From Macrothele yani (lineage: Eukaryota; Arthropoda; Arachnida; Araneae; Macrothelidae): a stretch of 64,000 nucleotides of DNA. The notes under the pieces were generated by a model that ran no database searches, was not told where the DNA came from, and worked only from the letters and a program-made list of their open reading frames with translations. A program made the translations under genes and the position numbers. Location: NCBI GenBank assembly GCA_039090855.1, contig CM077023.1:78591127-78655126 (forward strand). The letters are read 5' to 3'. The first letter of the stretch is position 1. Each line of letters starts with the position of its first letter. This document shows, one piece after another, positions 11,858 through 22,343 of the stretch.

Positions 11858-12065
11858 GAGTGAGCCTCCTCAGTGGTTGAGTAGTACGAAAGGCTGGCTT
11901 CTAGCTATCGGTCCGGGTTTGAATCGCGCGTGAAGTATGGACGGTGTATTTGATTTACGGTGGCTAGCTCCCTGGAACCGGTGCCCTAATTTAGGGACAG
12001 GCGGCTGCTTCTCGCTTATTGAATTGCTCTCAATGGCTGTTAAACCCTCAAACAAAACAAAGAAA
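11858..12065 (+). repeat. SINE-1, plus strand, diverged
   Basis: The tRNA-like head has GCCTCCTCAGTGGTTGAGTA and box B-like GGTTTGAATCGC. The body words CTGGAACCGGTGCCC, GGACAGGCGGCTGCTTCTC and CTCAATGGCTGTTAAACCC are present, and the tail is A-rich (CAAACAAAACAAAGAAAA). It faces opposite to the SINE that follows at 12196. Confidence 0.83.
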
Positions 12066-12195
12066 ATTCCTGGTGAATGCTGTTTCCTGTAGTTACCGAC
12101 TTCAACTTCTCTATGCAAATGACTAGCTTCTTCAAGACGAAAGACATTTTGTGTTTCTTCCTGTGAAAAGCAACATGGTGTTTGTTTAGGTGCAT

Positions 12196-12392
12196 AACGA
12201 CCACTGTGAGCAACTCAATGGGCTATAAGCAGTCACCCGTCTCTAATTTAGGGTCACTGGTTCCAGGGAAGGAAGAGAGCCGGTGCTGTAAGACAAATAT
12301 AGCATCCATGCCTCACCGGTATTCGAACCCGAACACATCACTGACGAATGGTCAGAAGCCAACGCTTAGACCACTAGGCCACCCGGGCGGCG
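12196..12392 (-). repeat. SINE-1, minus strand
   Basis: Nearly the whole element is present: CGACCACTGTGAGCAACTC at the 3' end, the body TTTAGGGTCACTGGTTCC, box B as GGTATTCGAACCC on the plus strand, and head TTAGACCACTAGGCCACCC. It is close in sequence to the youngest copies apart from the tail, which is not a clean T run. Confidence 0.88.
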
Positions 12393-13167
12393 CAACGCTT
12401 AGTTCGTAGCTTCCATGCTTTCGATCGATACAGATTTTAGGTTGACAAATGTTCAAGCTTGTCTTCAGCTTTAGTTTTAATTCGACAAAAACATGGTAAG
12501 CTGATATATATGCTTGCCAACCAAATCGACAAACATTTTGTAGTTGACAAACGTATCAGCTCTCCAAGATTTTGCCCTAAAGATTTTCCAACATATGCCA
12601 TCAAATAAAAACAACAATAAAAAAAAACAACATGAAAATTCTCCATTCAGTTTCTACGTTAACTAAAATTATCCTCTTGGGAAAAAGCAGTTTTATCTGG
12701 TGAATTTTTAGTTTTAAAACGTTCATGTGAAAGGAGATATCTACCTTCTAAAATAACACATTTCTTAAAACAATACTACAGACAACATGAAGTATCATAG
12801 AAGAATTATTACAACTTGCAGAAACCTGGGTCAAACTGAACTGCCTCATCCCTCAGAAAACTTTTTGTTGTCTCAACAGAAGCCCATACACGAGAAGCGT
12901 ACTTTAGCAAGTGCTGGGTGAATTGTTCATATAGTATTTTGTAAAAGAAACTTTTCCAATTTGTCACCTTTATCAACTCGTGGATCTGTCAAGGAAATGA
13001 TTCATTTATTCTCTGGAAAAAGAAAATTCGAAAGTTCAGTAATGGCTGCTTTCCGTTTCTGGGCGTTCCCATTTTCCACTCAGAATAAAATACATTATGC
13101 AGCGAAACATTCGTCATTTCCTTACCTCAGCATCCAAAACGTTGTTATCTAAAGAACCAGAATATAT
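12393..13167. other. No gene seen
   Basis: AT-rich sequence with only short ORFs. Nothing recognisable in either strand. Confidence 0.5.
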
Positions 13168-14115
13168 CAGTAGTTACAATGGCTTTAAAATCCTGCTGTA
13201 TTGAAAATGCATACATTAGTATTATTAGTAACATCTATGAAAATGCAAGCGCAAAGGTTCGGATATTTGAGGATACAGCACCAATAAAAATTGGAAAAGG
13301 AGTGAGACAAGGTGACACCATATCTCCCGAACTCTTCAATGACACATTGCAAAATGTCTTTCAATCACTGAACTCGGAAAACAAAGGGATAAAGATTAAT
13401 GGAGATTATTTAACTCATCTTCGTTTTGCTGATGGCGTAGTCATTTTTGCAACTACCCCTTCAGAGCTGCACAGTATGACCCAGGAACTTGCTGACAAGA
13501 GTAAAGTGGGATATAAAGTGAACTTTCCGAAGACAAAACTGATGTACAAAGCTTTTACAAAAAAAAAAAAAAAAAAAAAAAAAAGATTTATCGATTGACG
13601 GGAAAAGCTGATGATGACAGATACCTACATTTACCTTGGACAGCAGATATCAAGCAAAAGTTAAGTTGATAAAGAAATCAATGGGCGTATAAAACTTGGT
13701 TGGAGAACTTTTGGAAGAAACAGTGCAATTTTTAAGAGCACTATGCCATTATGTCTTAAAAGAAAAGTGTTGATTAATGCATACGTACGGAGCAGAGACA
13801 TTGACATAAACTAAAAAAGACATACAAAGACTGCTGACAACTGAAAGAACCACGGAGAGATGCATGCTTGGTGTAACCAGAGAGATAAGAAGAGGAACTC
13901 ATGGATAAGAAAAATGACAAGAGTGGAAGAAATCATGATTAGAGTAAAATCCATGAAATGGCCATGGGCTGGACATGTTGCCAGAAGAACGGACCGCCGA
14001 TGCACAACCGAAATTCCAGACTGGAATCCAAGGTACAGGAAAAGACCCTGAAGAAGACCACATAGGAGATGGGTGGATGAAATTCGAAATCATGCGGGAG
14101 TGACATGGAGGAGAC
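13168..14115 (+). pseudogene. RTE LINE fragment, diverged subfamily, with poly(A) expansion
   Basis: A 5'-truncated RTE copy. The ORF 13179-13598 reads MALKSCCIENAYISIISNIY..GKGVRQGDTISPELFNDTLQ..LRFADGVVIFATTPSE, covering RT motifs 4-5. The catalytic FADD is FADG, so the second aspartate is lost. The coding sequence then runs into 26 consecutive A (13559-13584), where other copies read AGAAATGAAG. After it the protein continues in broken frames up to GACATGGAGGAGAC at 14115, where a Tc1 begins. The words shared with the piece at 61405-62247 set it apart from copies A-E. Confidence 0.9.
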
Positions 14116-15324
14116 ACTATCTACCAACAAGTAATTGGACACCTGTGATAGCAAAGGGAAACGAAGTTTCTTCACCTTCAATAGTTGGTGGAGCCTCCAC
14201 GAGCGGCGATTACAGCTGCGACCCTCCGTGAATACTCTCAACCAGGCGTTGTACGACGGCTAGCGGTATTTTCTTCCACTCGGCTTGGGGAAGACAGGTC
14301 AGTTCCTTCACCGATTTCGGATGGTGGGGGCACCCCTTAAGTCGACGCTCCAACTCGTCCCGCAGGTGCTCGATAGGGTTAAGGTCCGGGCTCTGCGCAG
14401 GCCAGGCCATTCGATTAACCACATTGTCACCATACCAAGCCAGTGTGGACCTCGCAACATGACAGGTGGCATTGTCATCCTGAAAGTAACATGGGTCCAC
14501 CCCGTAAAACTGCCACAACGTAGGAAGCGCATGGTCATCCAAAATGGTGCAGTAGGTCTCGGCGTTGAGTCTACCAGGAATTACGACCAAGGGTTCCGGG
14601 CCATACCAGGAGAAACACCCCCATAGCATAATTCCACCGTCGCCGAACTTCACAGTTGGCACAATACATTCCGGCAGGAGGCGTTCTCCAGGCAGACGCC
14701 AAACCCAGACCCTGCTATCCGAACGGTAGAGGGTGAACCTTGATTCGTCGGTCCAGAGAACCTGTTTCCACTGTTCAACGGTCCACTGTCTACGTTCTTT
14801 GCACCACGTTAGCCGAGCAAGCTCTATTGGACTTGGTGATCAAAGGCTCATGGGCGGCAGCACGTCCATGATAACCGAGCAGATGGGCTTCCTTACGGAT
14901 GGTATTCATCGAAAGAACACTCCCGGATGCCTGTTCGCGGATATGGCCCATCAATTTGGCGCGGTTCTTCCGAATTTCTCTGGCCGGCACCCGTCGGTCT
15001 CTAACTCCCAGTTTTGTGGGTCTGCCGGGTCGGGACACATTCCGAGAGTCACCTCTCATCTTCCACTTGACAATCACGTAGGCTAATGTCGATTTTGGGT
15101 ACTTCAACTCGCTGGATATGTCACGTATGATCGGCCATTTTTGTGATACCCGACGATTACACCTTTCTCGAAATCAGAGAGCTCCGAACTGCGTGGCATC
15201 TTGCATGAGACTGTTTGCGTTGTTGTTTTCCCACACGATATTTAACGGCGGCAGCCGTGACTTGTATTAGGACCGCAGATATTGTCGATTGCAGGGGTGT
15301 CGAATTACTTGTTGGTAGATAGTG
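14115..15324 (-). mobile_element. Tc1-like element with CACTATCTACCAACAAGTAA ends
   Basis: Left end CACTATCTACCAACAAGTAA (14115 on) is matched in reverse complement at 15324 over ~25 bp (CACTATCTACCAACAAGTAA then TTCGACACC). TA follows the right end, but the left end directly abuts RTE sequence (GGAGGAGA) without a TA, so one base may have changed or the join is secondary. Size is ~1.21 kb. Confidence 0.9.
14210..15200 (-). pseudogene. Tc1-like transposase, few breaks
   Basis: The start is near 15198 (MPRSSELSDFEKGVIVGYHK). It is followed by KNGRS and a frameshift into the ORF at 15107-14790 (MKYPKSTLAYVIVKWKMRGD..RPGRPTKLGVRDRR). The catalytic half is largely open: [20 protein letters not shown] (first D, ~14740), then ORF 14662-14210 with [33 protein letters not shown] (second D) and [20 protein letters not shown] (E). 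All three catalytic residues persist. The three-frame structure still makes it a pseudogene, though one of the less decayed Tc1 copies here. Confidence 0.9.
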
Positions 15325-15388
15325 TATATATATATAGTTAGCTATACCATGCAATACATGCATGTGACAACAAAACTTGTGCTTTTAT

Positions 15389-15602
15389 TTTGTTTTGAGA
15401 TTTTACAACCACCCCATGAACCACTCACAGGGCTATAAGCAGTCACCCGTCTCTAATTTAGGGTCACTGGTTCCAGGAAATGGACACAGCTACCTTTATC
15501 GGACAAGCACATCACTCATGCCACATCCGGGACTAGAGACAGGACCCAACTTGGTCGAATGACCACAGGCCAGCACCTCAGACCACTAGACTACCGGAGC
15601 AG
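15389..15602 (-). repeat. SINE-1, minus strand, diverged
   Basis: Words include TTTACAACCACCCCATGAAC, GGGCTATAAGCAGTCACCCG, TTTAGGGTCACTGGTTCCAG, TTGGTCGAATGACCACAGG and TCAGACCACTAGACTACCGG. Box B is degraded. It is intermediate in age. Confidence 0.83.
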
Positions 15603-16044
15603 TTTTTTTCATGCTTACGTATAATGTGCAATCTGCAGCAGAAAATCATGCACATTCTGCAGCAGAAAATCTGGAAAAGGCACTGCTGCACAAAAAGGAT
15701 AGAATCCTTCATTTATAAACACATATGTTAGTAAATTTTGGAAGTCTTGATAAATATATTGACGAATATAACTCTTGAGGGCACAGTTGTTCTCCCATTT
15801 TTACTAGACATTTACTTCAAAATAGAAAGGTTTTCAAGACTTCAAATTTCAAAGGGATTTTCAAACCCATAAGCGCAGTTTTCTCCGGATCAAGTTACAG
15901 AGGATGTTCACACATCCTCGATTTTCGAGCAATATAATTAATGCTTAAAATAAAATTATTTAATGTTCTGTCTGGTAGCACTTTCTCTGGATATAAACCT
16001 ACATCTAAATAATAAATACACAGTTGACGGTGATTAGGAACATC
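15603..16044. other. No gene seen
   Basis: AT-rich spacer. A 22-bp near-tandem word (GCAGCAGAAAATC) occurs twice at 15636-15672. Nothing else is recognised. Confidence 0.5.
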
Positions 16045-16439
16045 AAATAGAAGTAATCGCTCCTTCCACGTTTATAAGTGAGTCACGGAAAAATTCTCGT
16101 TGGCCGCCACCGGGAATCGAACCCAGGGTCTTCCAGTTGCGCGCCAAATATGCTACCACTGCACCACAGCGGCCTCGAAATTCTCCAGACTCACATACGA
16201 CAAACTGCCGGTACAAACTAGCAGTTTGGCTTCGAAATTCTCCAGACTCACATACGACAAATTACCAGTACAAACTGGCAGTTGTCGTATGTGAGTCTGG
16301 AGAATTTCGAGGCAGCTGTGGTGCAGTGGTAGCATATCCGGCGCGCAACTGGAAGACCTGGTTTCGATTCCCGGTGGCAGCCAATGAGAATTTTTCCGTG
16401 ACTCACTTATAAACGTGGAAAGAGCGATTACTTCTATTT
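16045..16439. repeat. Palindrome built from two head-to-head tRNA-like SINEs (SINE-4)
   Basis: Left arm 16045-16203 and right arm 16282-16439 are near-perfect reverse complements. Each arm holds a tRNA-like unit (minus strand 16098-16172, plus strand ~16310-16383). The left copy has a seven-base acceptor pairing (GGCCGCT with GGCGGCC), box A-like GGTGCAGTGGTAGC and box B GGTTCGATTCC. The same downstream body (GAGAATTTTTCCGTGACTC) follows both. The spacer carries a second copy of TCTCCAGACTCACATACGAC. CTACATCTA occurs outside both ends (15999-16007 and 16443-16451) and may be a target duplication. Confidence 0.82.
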
Positions 16440-16452
16440 AATCTACATCTAG

Positions 16453-17045
16453 ATTTCCAAGGTAACAGGGCATTTCTTAAAATTGGTAGTGGTATTTTAT
16501 TCCACTCCTCTTCCACTGTTTTCCACAGTCATTGTTTTAGGTCTGCGTTTCGAAAGGGCTCTTTTTAGTAGTCCGACGGAGCAAGAGTCCATTGGTGACT
16601 CATCAGGAGACTTTGATGGAATATGACGAAAGGTATAGACTTGATACCAGTCTCTTTCTTCATTTTTCAAGAAACAGTGGCAGATTTGGATGTATGACTG
16701 GTAGCCTTATCCTGATGGAGTTCTACTCTTTGAAGGGTCTGTGGATAAAGGAATGGGCTTTTCCTCTTTAAATATAGAAGTTAAAACATTATTTTGGTAA
16801 TACGTATAATTGATTTTAATATGCTTTTCAACTTTTCTTAACTTTAATTCCCCATTGTATGAGAAATCAGCGATAATCATAAATCCTTTACTGAACCTTT
16901 CTTTGGATTCTTGGAACCAAATTTGCAAGTCTTTTTTCTGCTCTTTTGCGATAATAAATTGACCTTTTTTGTTACAAGTCGTTTAGGTAGATCCATGTTT
17001 CATCAAGAGTCACAATAAATTTCCACTGTCGTATTTTCATTAGCA
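16453..17045 (-). pseudogene. Tc1-mariner-superfamily transposase remnant
   Basis: Minus-strand reading from 17040 gives FIVTLDETWIYLNDL (first acidic motif) and QKRSIYYRKRAEKR. A frame change leads into the ORF 16928-16707 (MQIWFQESKERFSKGFMIIADFSYNGELKLRKVEKHIKIN). ELHQDKATSHTSKSATVFLE (second acidic motif) is recoverable near 16715, and the region near 16500 ends in VEEEWNKIPLPILRNALL. It is a DDE enzyme of the mariner/Tc1 group with a family-specific SYNGELKLRKVE stretch. It has many breaks, and no termini were found. Confidence 0.7.
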
Positions 17046-17561
17046 TCCAATTGGATCTTAAATCATATTCATTTACATCTTCAGAATGTTAATATTCAAG
17101 AGTTTTTCTGCAGTACATTATCACATATCTGGGTTATTCTGCAGTACATTATCACTTACAACTATACGAGAAAGAAGAGTGGTTTGTCGGTGATTTCCTG
17201 AACAACTTAAGAAACATTCGTATCTTTGAGAAAACTAATTCAGTCAGTTTGTTTTCGGAATATTTTTAATTAGATTTCGCGCTACAAAAATTTAATGCGG
17301 TTTTGCTTATGTACAAACCTAATCTACTGATAAAATAAAAGTCCATTGTTCTCTCAAGTTGTTTTAAAAGTAATTGTTAAAAATCATTTCCGCAGAGAAA
17401 TGTTTGAGTTCAATCCATAAAACACGAATTATGGGAAATAAAGAGAATATATTAGATCACACGCACACAAAGAAATGTAAAATCACTTTAAAAAGTAAGG
17501 ATTTTAGCAATAAAATATGTTTGAATCGCTAGTTTTACTGTTCATTACGTGGCATAATTTT
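17046..17561. other. No gene seen
   Basis: AT-rich. The word CAGTACATTATCAC is repeated 33 bases apart at about 17111 and 17144, a small local duplication. No coding signal. Confidence 0.5.
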
Positions 17562-17703
17562 AGAAAACTTGAAAATTACATCGCACTAGAGCGGAAATCA
17601 AGCCCGCATCTTCCGATTTCGGCTCTAGCATGCTGTCACGAATCAAAATCGGAAGATGCGGGATGGATTCCTGCTCTAGGACGATGTAATATTCAAGTTT
17701 TCT
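17562..17703. repeat. 142-bp imperfect hairpin (MITE-like)
   Basis: AGAAAACTTGAAAATTACATCG on the left pairs with the reverse complement at 17682-17703. The pairing continues through CGCATCTTCCGATTT, leaving a ~26-base loop. Arms are ~58 bases with a few mismatches. It could be a miniature inverted-repeat element or a hairpin-RNA locus, and no protein is encoded. Confidence 0.75.
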
Positions 17704-17869
17704 GAGGTTAATGATTTGCTAAATCATTCACTTAAGAAAACTTATCTGATTGCTAAAATCCTGATCTTGTTCTACGTAATTAGTGAAACCCGTTTCTTCC
17801 ACGGGGTCCACTTTGAAGTAATTTAAAATTTCAGAAATTTTGCATGCGTTTATTCATGTCTACAAATAC

Positions 17870-19330
17870 TCCTTATTTTCTGAAAATGTAATACTTTGTG
17901 CTGAACATTTTGGCCCTTATGACGGCCTATAGTCTTTGTGGAATACTTTCCACCAATTTCTTTTAAAATGACCGCTACTAGGCCTTGAAAGCAGTGACCA
18001 GTTCAGCTTTCTGCCGTGGGTGGCCTAGTGGGCAACGTTCGTGACTGCCACGGAAAGGGTCTCAGGTTCGATCCCAGGCAGGTACGAACGCTAGATCCAC
18101 TAAATATCCGCCGTGCGTCGGATGGGCACGCTAAGCCGTTGGATTCCGTGAACTGGCCCCCGGTAATAAATAAGGGCATCTTCCTCCCCCTTCCTACTTC
18201 GCTTCCGTGTCACTTTCCTATCGGGCGCTCTAACCCAAATCTCCTAGTTTCCTTTTTCTAAGGGTTGTTTAAGATCTGGGGTCAGACACTCCCTTCCTAA
18301 AATCCTCTACATATGACCTGACCAGTTCAGCTTTGTTGGGCGATCTCTTCCATGAATCAGGCGATCCAATTTGTCTCGGAGATTCTTCGTAGAGTTCAGG
18401 TCAGTATTCTGGTTTGGCCATTACAGCATCTTGACGCTCATGCCTTCAAACCAATCTGCAACAAATCGAGTCGTATGACATGGTGCGTTGTCCTGCTGAC
18501 AGAGGTATGAGCCTTCTCTCAAGATACTGTCACAACTCTGGTAGTGCATAATTGAAACGCCTAGGTGGAGCTCAACATTCACGGTGTTTTCCAAAACGAA
18601 TAATGTGCCACAAAAGCCAAACTACAAAAACAAAGTTCCATACCATCACATTGGCTCCACCAAACCTCATCTTTGGGACGATACAGTCCGAAAGGTACCC
18701 ATACCCCGGCATCCACCATAAGCAGAATCGATTATCAGATGGTACACTGTGTACCCTGACTCGTTAATCCAAATCGTACTTATCCATTGGTCTGCAGTCC
18801 AAGATCAACGTTCCTTACACCACGCCGCTAATTGGCGTATGGCATTAATTAAAGCTACTAACGCTTTGTGGAGGGCTGCTTGAACGTGGAAATCCATGTC
18901 GTGCAGCAACCTGAGTACTGTACTAACATCAATCCCAATAGTCTCACACAGGGTTTGTATGATTTGAAGCGTTCTTCATTTGCGTTCTGAGTGAACATTC
19001 CTTTTCAGTATTCTCCTGTCACGTTCTGTTAGCTTCATAGGTTTATCGGGTCTTTTCTTAGCAGATTCAGCCCCATTTTGCTGCCATTTGCATATCACAT
19101 CACCAACCATCGACCAATGGATCTTCTATGCCACTGAAATGTCACTACGGAGTGTTTGCTTACGTGGCATTCTATTAACAATCCTCTCTGGAAGTCACCT
19201 AACTCTACCGATCGAGGCATAGTGCATTCAGCGTCGTGCAATTGCCTCATCGTAGCTCTACGAGTATGTTTATATTTGGGTCTCTGACGATATTAATGGC
19301 AGGGCAGTGTATATATCTTAGCAACATGAG
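17870..19330 (-). pseudogene. Tc1-like transposase, old, split by SINE-2
   Basis: The minus-strand reading shows NESGYTVYHLIIDSAYGGCR (first catalytic motif, ~18765), VPKMRFGGANVMVWN (~18680), YLCQQDNAPCHTTRFVADWF (second D, ~18510) and NTDLNSTKNLRDKLDRLI (third motif, E lost, ~18400). The rest of the C-terminus lies beyond the SINE-2 insertion, near 17900-17990. The N-terminal DNA-binding region is near 19150-19230. Many stops occur. Outer ends are undefined. It is among the oldest Tc1 copies here and served as the target for a later SINE. Confidence 0.75.
18011..18319 (+). repeat. SINE-2, complete, with 15-bp target duplication
   Basis: A second tRNA-derived SINE family, 309 bp. Box A is GGGTGGCCTAGTGGGCAAC and box B is GGTTCGATCCC. 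The body contains AATATCCGCCGTGCGTCGGA, GGTAATAAATAAGGGC and GGGGTCAGACACTCCC, and ends AAAATCCTCTACATATGACCT without poly(A). The exact direct repeat GACCAGTTCAGCTTT at 17996-18010 and 18320-18334 marks the insertion, inside the Tc1 remnant. A second copy is at 49471-49784. Confidence 0.92.
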
Positions 19331-19461
19331 TTTCCCGTTCACCAGTTGGCCAAGAAAACACAGTATATAGTTCTTCCTTTAGGTCTCGTGGTACATATTG
19401 TTTTCTCAGTTGAGTACCTATAATGATTTAGTTCCAGTCCTTAAAGATGAAACTGAATTAC

Positions 19462-20634
19462 TACTCTAAATGGACAAAACATTAGGGATACTTACATAAT
19501 AGCATGTTGGTCCTCCTTTAGCGCGAATAACAACCTGTACATGCCCTCCACCAGATGTTGGAGGGTTTTCGGAGATAATGCCAGCCATGCCTGCAGCAAC
19601 GTTGTCCACAACTCTGCCAGAGACGTCGGTCCAGTGTCTATGGATCTAATCTTCAGCTCCTCGGCATCGCAGAGAGCTTCCACAGGGTTTAAATCCGGGG
19701 GCCTTGGTAGCCACTAGATGGTTTCAAAAGTCAGATGAGTGTTTCTCAAGCTATTCCTGGGTGGTTGTGGCCGGATGGGACTGCTCATTGTTCTTCTAGA
19801 ACAGACTATCGACCGCAGGATGCCCGAAAGCATGTAGTTTATGAGCCAGCACATGCTGGTAGCGCGCAGCAGTTAAAGACTTCACCAGACACATTAAGGG
19901 ACCTAATATGTCCCATGCTCAGGCTCCCCGAACCATACAGAGCCACCACTGCCTTGAACAGATCCGACCTGGCACGACGGGGCTATGGCCTTATGTTGTC
20001 GACGCCGCACTCGCCCTTTAGCTCGGTAATTCATCTGACCACACGACGCGGCGCCATTCTGCAGATGACCAGTTTTGATGTTCCCGGCACCAGGATAGGC
20101 GTAATTTCTGATGACGAGCAGTCAACATTGGCACACGAGTAGGGCATAGTCTCAGCATCTCAGGGTATGCAGAGTGTGCCACACCTTTCGCTCGGTAAAG
20201 TTGCTTGGGCCTCAGAGTCTTAACCTGGATATGATTTACGCCTTCGTTGCTAAGCGGTCAGTCTGTATCAGCCTGGAAAAGTATACGTCGGGACCGGTCA
20301 TCAACGTCGTGAGGTCAGCCACAGCTTACTCTTTGAGCTCTGTTACGTCCGACGATGGTATAATCGCGGTTCACCCTTGGTACTGTTGCCCTCGTCAACC
20401 CTAGAGTTATTACCACTTGGGCGATAGAATGACCTATCGGTCTTGCGCCGACAATGCGTCCACGATCAAAGTCATTCAGATCACCACGTTTACCCATGTT
20501 CCCCGGCTGCGATACACTGTTGGGAAGTAATGCTGTTCGTCTGCGTTCGGTTCGGGTATGTTCCATTCTGGGCGGGGGATGCCCATGTCAACTGCGCATC
20601 ACCCCTATATCTAATGTTTTGTCAACAGAGTGTA
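19462..20634 (-). pseudogene. Tc1-like element and transposase, degraded
   Basis: The termini share TGGACAAAACATTAG / TTGACAAAACATTAG (19471 on; reverse complement ending 20634), followed by TA on the right. The transposase start is near 20495 (MGKRGDLNDFDRGRIVGARP). Its helix-turn-helix reads IGHSIAQVVITLGLTRATVP in the ORF 20566-20315. The middle, including the first catalytic region (WRRVVWSDELPS near 20030), is frameshifted. The C-terminus is the ORF 19683-19492 (MEALCDAEELKIRSI..LVEGMYRLLFALKEDQHAIM). SPDLNPVEAL-like sequence is visible at ~19690. Confidence 0.82.
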
Positions 20635-21619
20635 TTTCACCGTAAGGGAAAATTTTGAGTGGGAAATTTATTTCACTAATCCGAGAATTACCTGTAGTGT
20701 AAGAATTAGTCACAAACACTCCGCTGCGTCCTCCCAGCCTTCCCCCAAAAGTGCTGTAACACTAATAATTTCTACAGAAGTTAAAACATTTTCCCCATGA
20801 GTTTTCTGCTCATTAGTGGAAGACCCTGTAGCTTCTTGTTATTAGAAGTTGTGTTCCGAACAGCGGTTTGGTTTGACAAGACATGAAAAAATATGCTAAC
20901 TCACCTAAAACATTTTTTCACAAGTTCTAGCATTTGTACTGCTAAATTTCCTTTCTTGTTTTGGAGTGTCTTCTCTTCACATATAAGTGTTTTGGTGCGT
21001 TTAATTCATTTACTTGTAAACTCAATGCATAATTGTGGACTTTATATGGTGCTTCCCACGAGTTAGGATGTGGAACATAAAGTAGGTTCTTCTTCCAGTA
21101 TTATCGCTATTTCTTATTCGATGGCGCTGCTCAGCGACTGAACCTTTCTAGAATGCTGTCTTACTGTTCCTTTGGGGGTATCGAGAGGCCACGATTCAAT
21201 TATCATGTTAAATTTTGTCAAAACATTCGCTGGGTTTCTTCCGCACATATTTTACGTTTCAAAAATTACACAAAACATTATGTCACATAAGAAAATCAAA
21301 CGTCATCAATATTTATTCGGTAATAACTGATTAGTTATCTCCAAAAAAATCAAGTATTAAACATTTTAGGATAGGTGGAACATGACCAAGACAACGCTGT
21401 ATAAAAAAACCAACATAAGATGAAAACTTAATCTTTTCACAAAACGCTATGAAACTTCATGTTTCAAACATATCTGTAGCGCGATAAAATTATTTTTTGC
21501 TCCAACAGACATTCTTATGGCTAAACACAGAGGAAGCAAAGCTAACATTTTATATGAATAATTGAAGCTACAAGAATAATATTCGTATCAGTATCTTGCG
21601 AACTTCAATGTCAATTAAG
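20635..21619. other. No gene seen
   Basis: About 1 kb of AT-rich sequence without recognised elements or ORFs over 60 codons. Confidence 0.5.
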
Positions 21620-21835
21620 GGTGGGTTTAACAGTGATTTTCCGGTCACAGTGACAATTCCACGGAAGTAACGGTGACAAAATCACCGTTTACGACAGCGG
21701 TGGCAGAGCTGTAAAGATGTCGGAACTGCGAGTCACGGTCTCGCTGGTAACAGTGATAAAATTATTGTTTACGACAATGGTGACGGAGCAGTAACGGACG
21801 GAGAGTCACCGTCTCACTTGTAACATGAAAAAATC
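21620..21835. repeat. Degenerate tandem repeat rich in GGTGAC
   Basis: Two imperfect ~85-bp units. Each contains a GTGA(C/T)AAAAT word, GTTTACGACA and a GAGTCACGGTCTC- or GAGTCACCGTCTC-like end, and many GGTGAC/GTCACC words alternate in both orientations. Further GGTGACAAAG words recur near 22153. It is a low-copy minisatellite or the remains of a foldback. Confidence 0.55.
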
Positions 21836-22343
21836 GGTTAAAATTGGTTCGCTTTGAATTCTTCGTTTACCAGCGAACGCACAGCGAAAGCCAAAACAAA
21901 AAGTATCTTAAGCGTGGGAAAGAGGGGAGACTGAAAGAAAGCTCACATCACTAGCAACCTCTACGATGTTTCAACAAAAAAGAAGACAAATTGTTTAGAT
22001 ATGGTGACATGGCAACTGAAACCATAAAGTAAGTACGATTTTGGATCCCAAGCACTGCTCGGATACGACTAACGGCGGCATTGTTATCAGTGAATTTGGA
22101 ACTGTTATTCTTTTTTTTTTTTTTGTCAAACTAATCGTGATTTTTCACTAACGGTGACAAAGAAACAGTGACGTGATTTTCTCTAGTGTCAATGCATGCT
22201 GCAATTAAATGAACAGCAAGAAAAAAAAAGGCTAGAATTGGCGAAAGGAATCTGCATGCTACAAAACATATTAAGCTCATTTTATAGAGAAAACGTAGTT
22301 CATCTTTCCTAAGAACAAGATATGACAAGTTTTTGTATTTCAG

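Noticed and set aside
16098..16172. Functional tRNA gene
   Set aside because: Acceptor and T-arm are good, but no standard anticodon stem-loop can be formed and the unit carries a SINE-like body, so it is a tRNA-derived repeat.
19735..20142. 135-codon plus-strand ORF
   Set aside because: It is antisense to the Tc1 transposase at 19462-20634.
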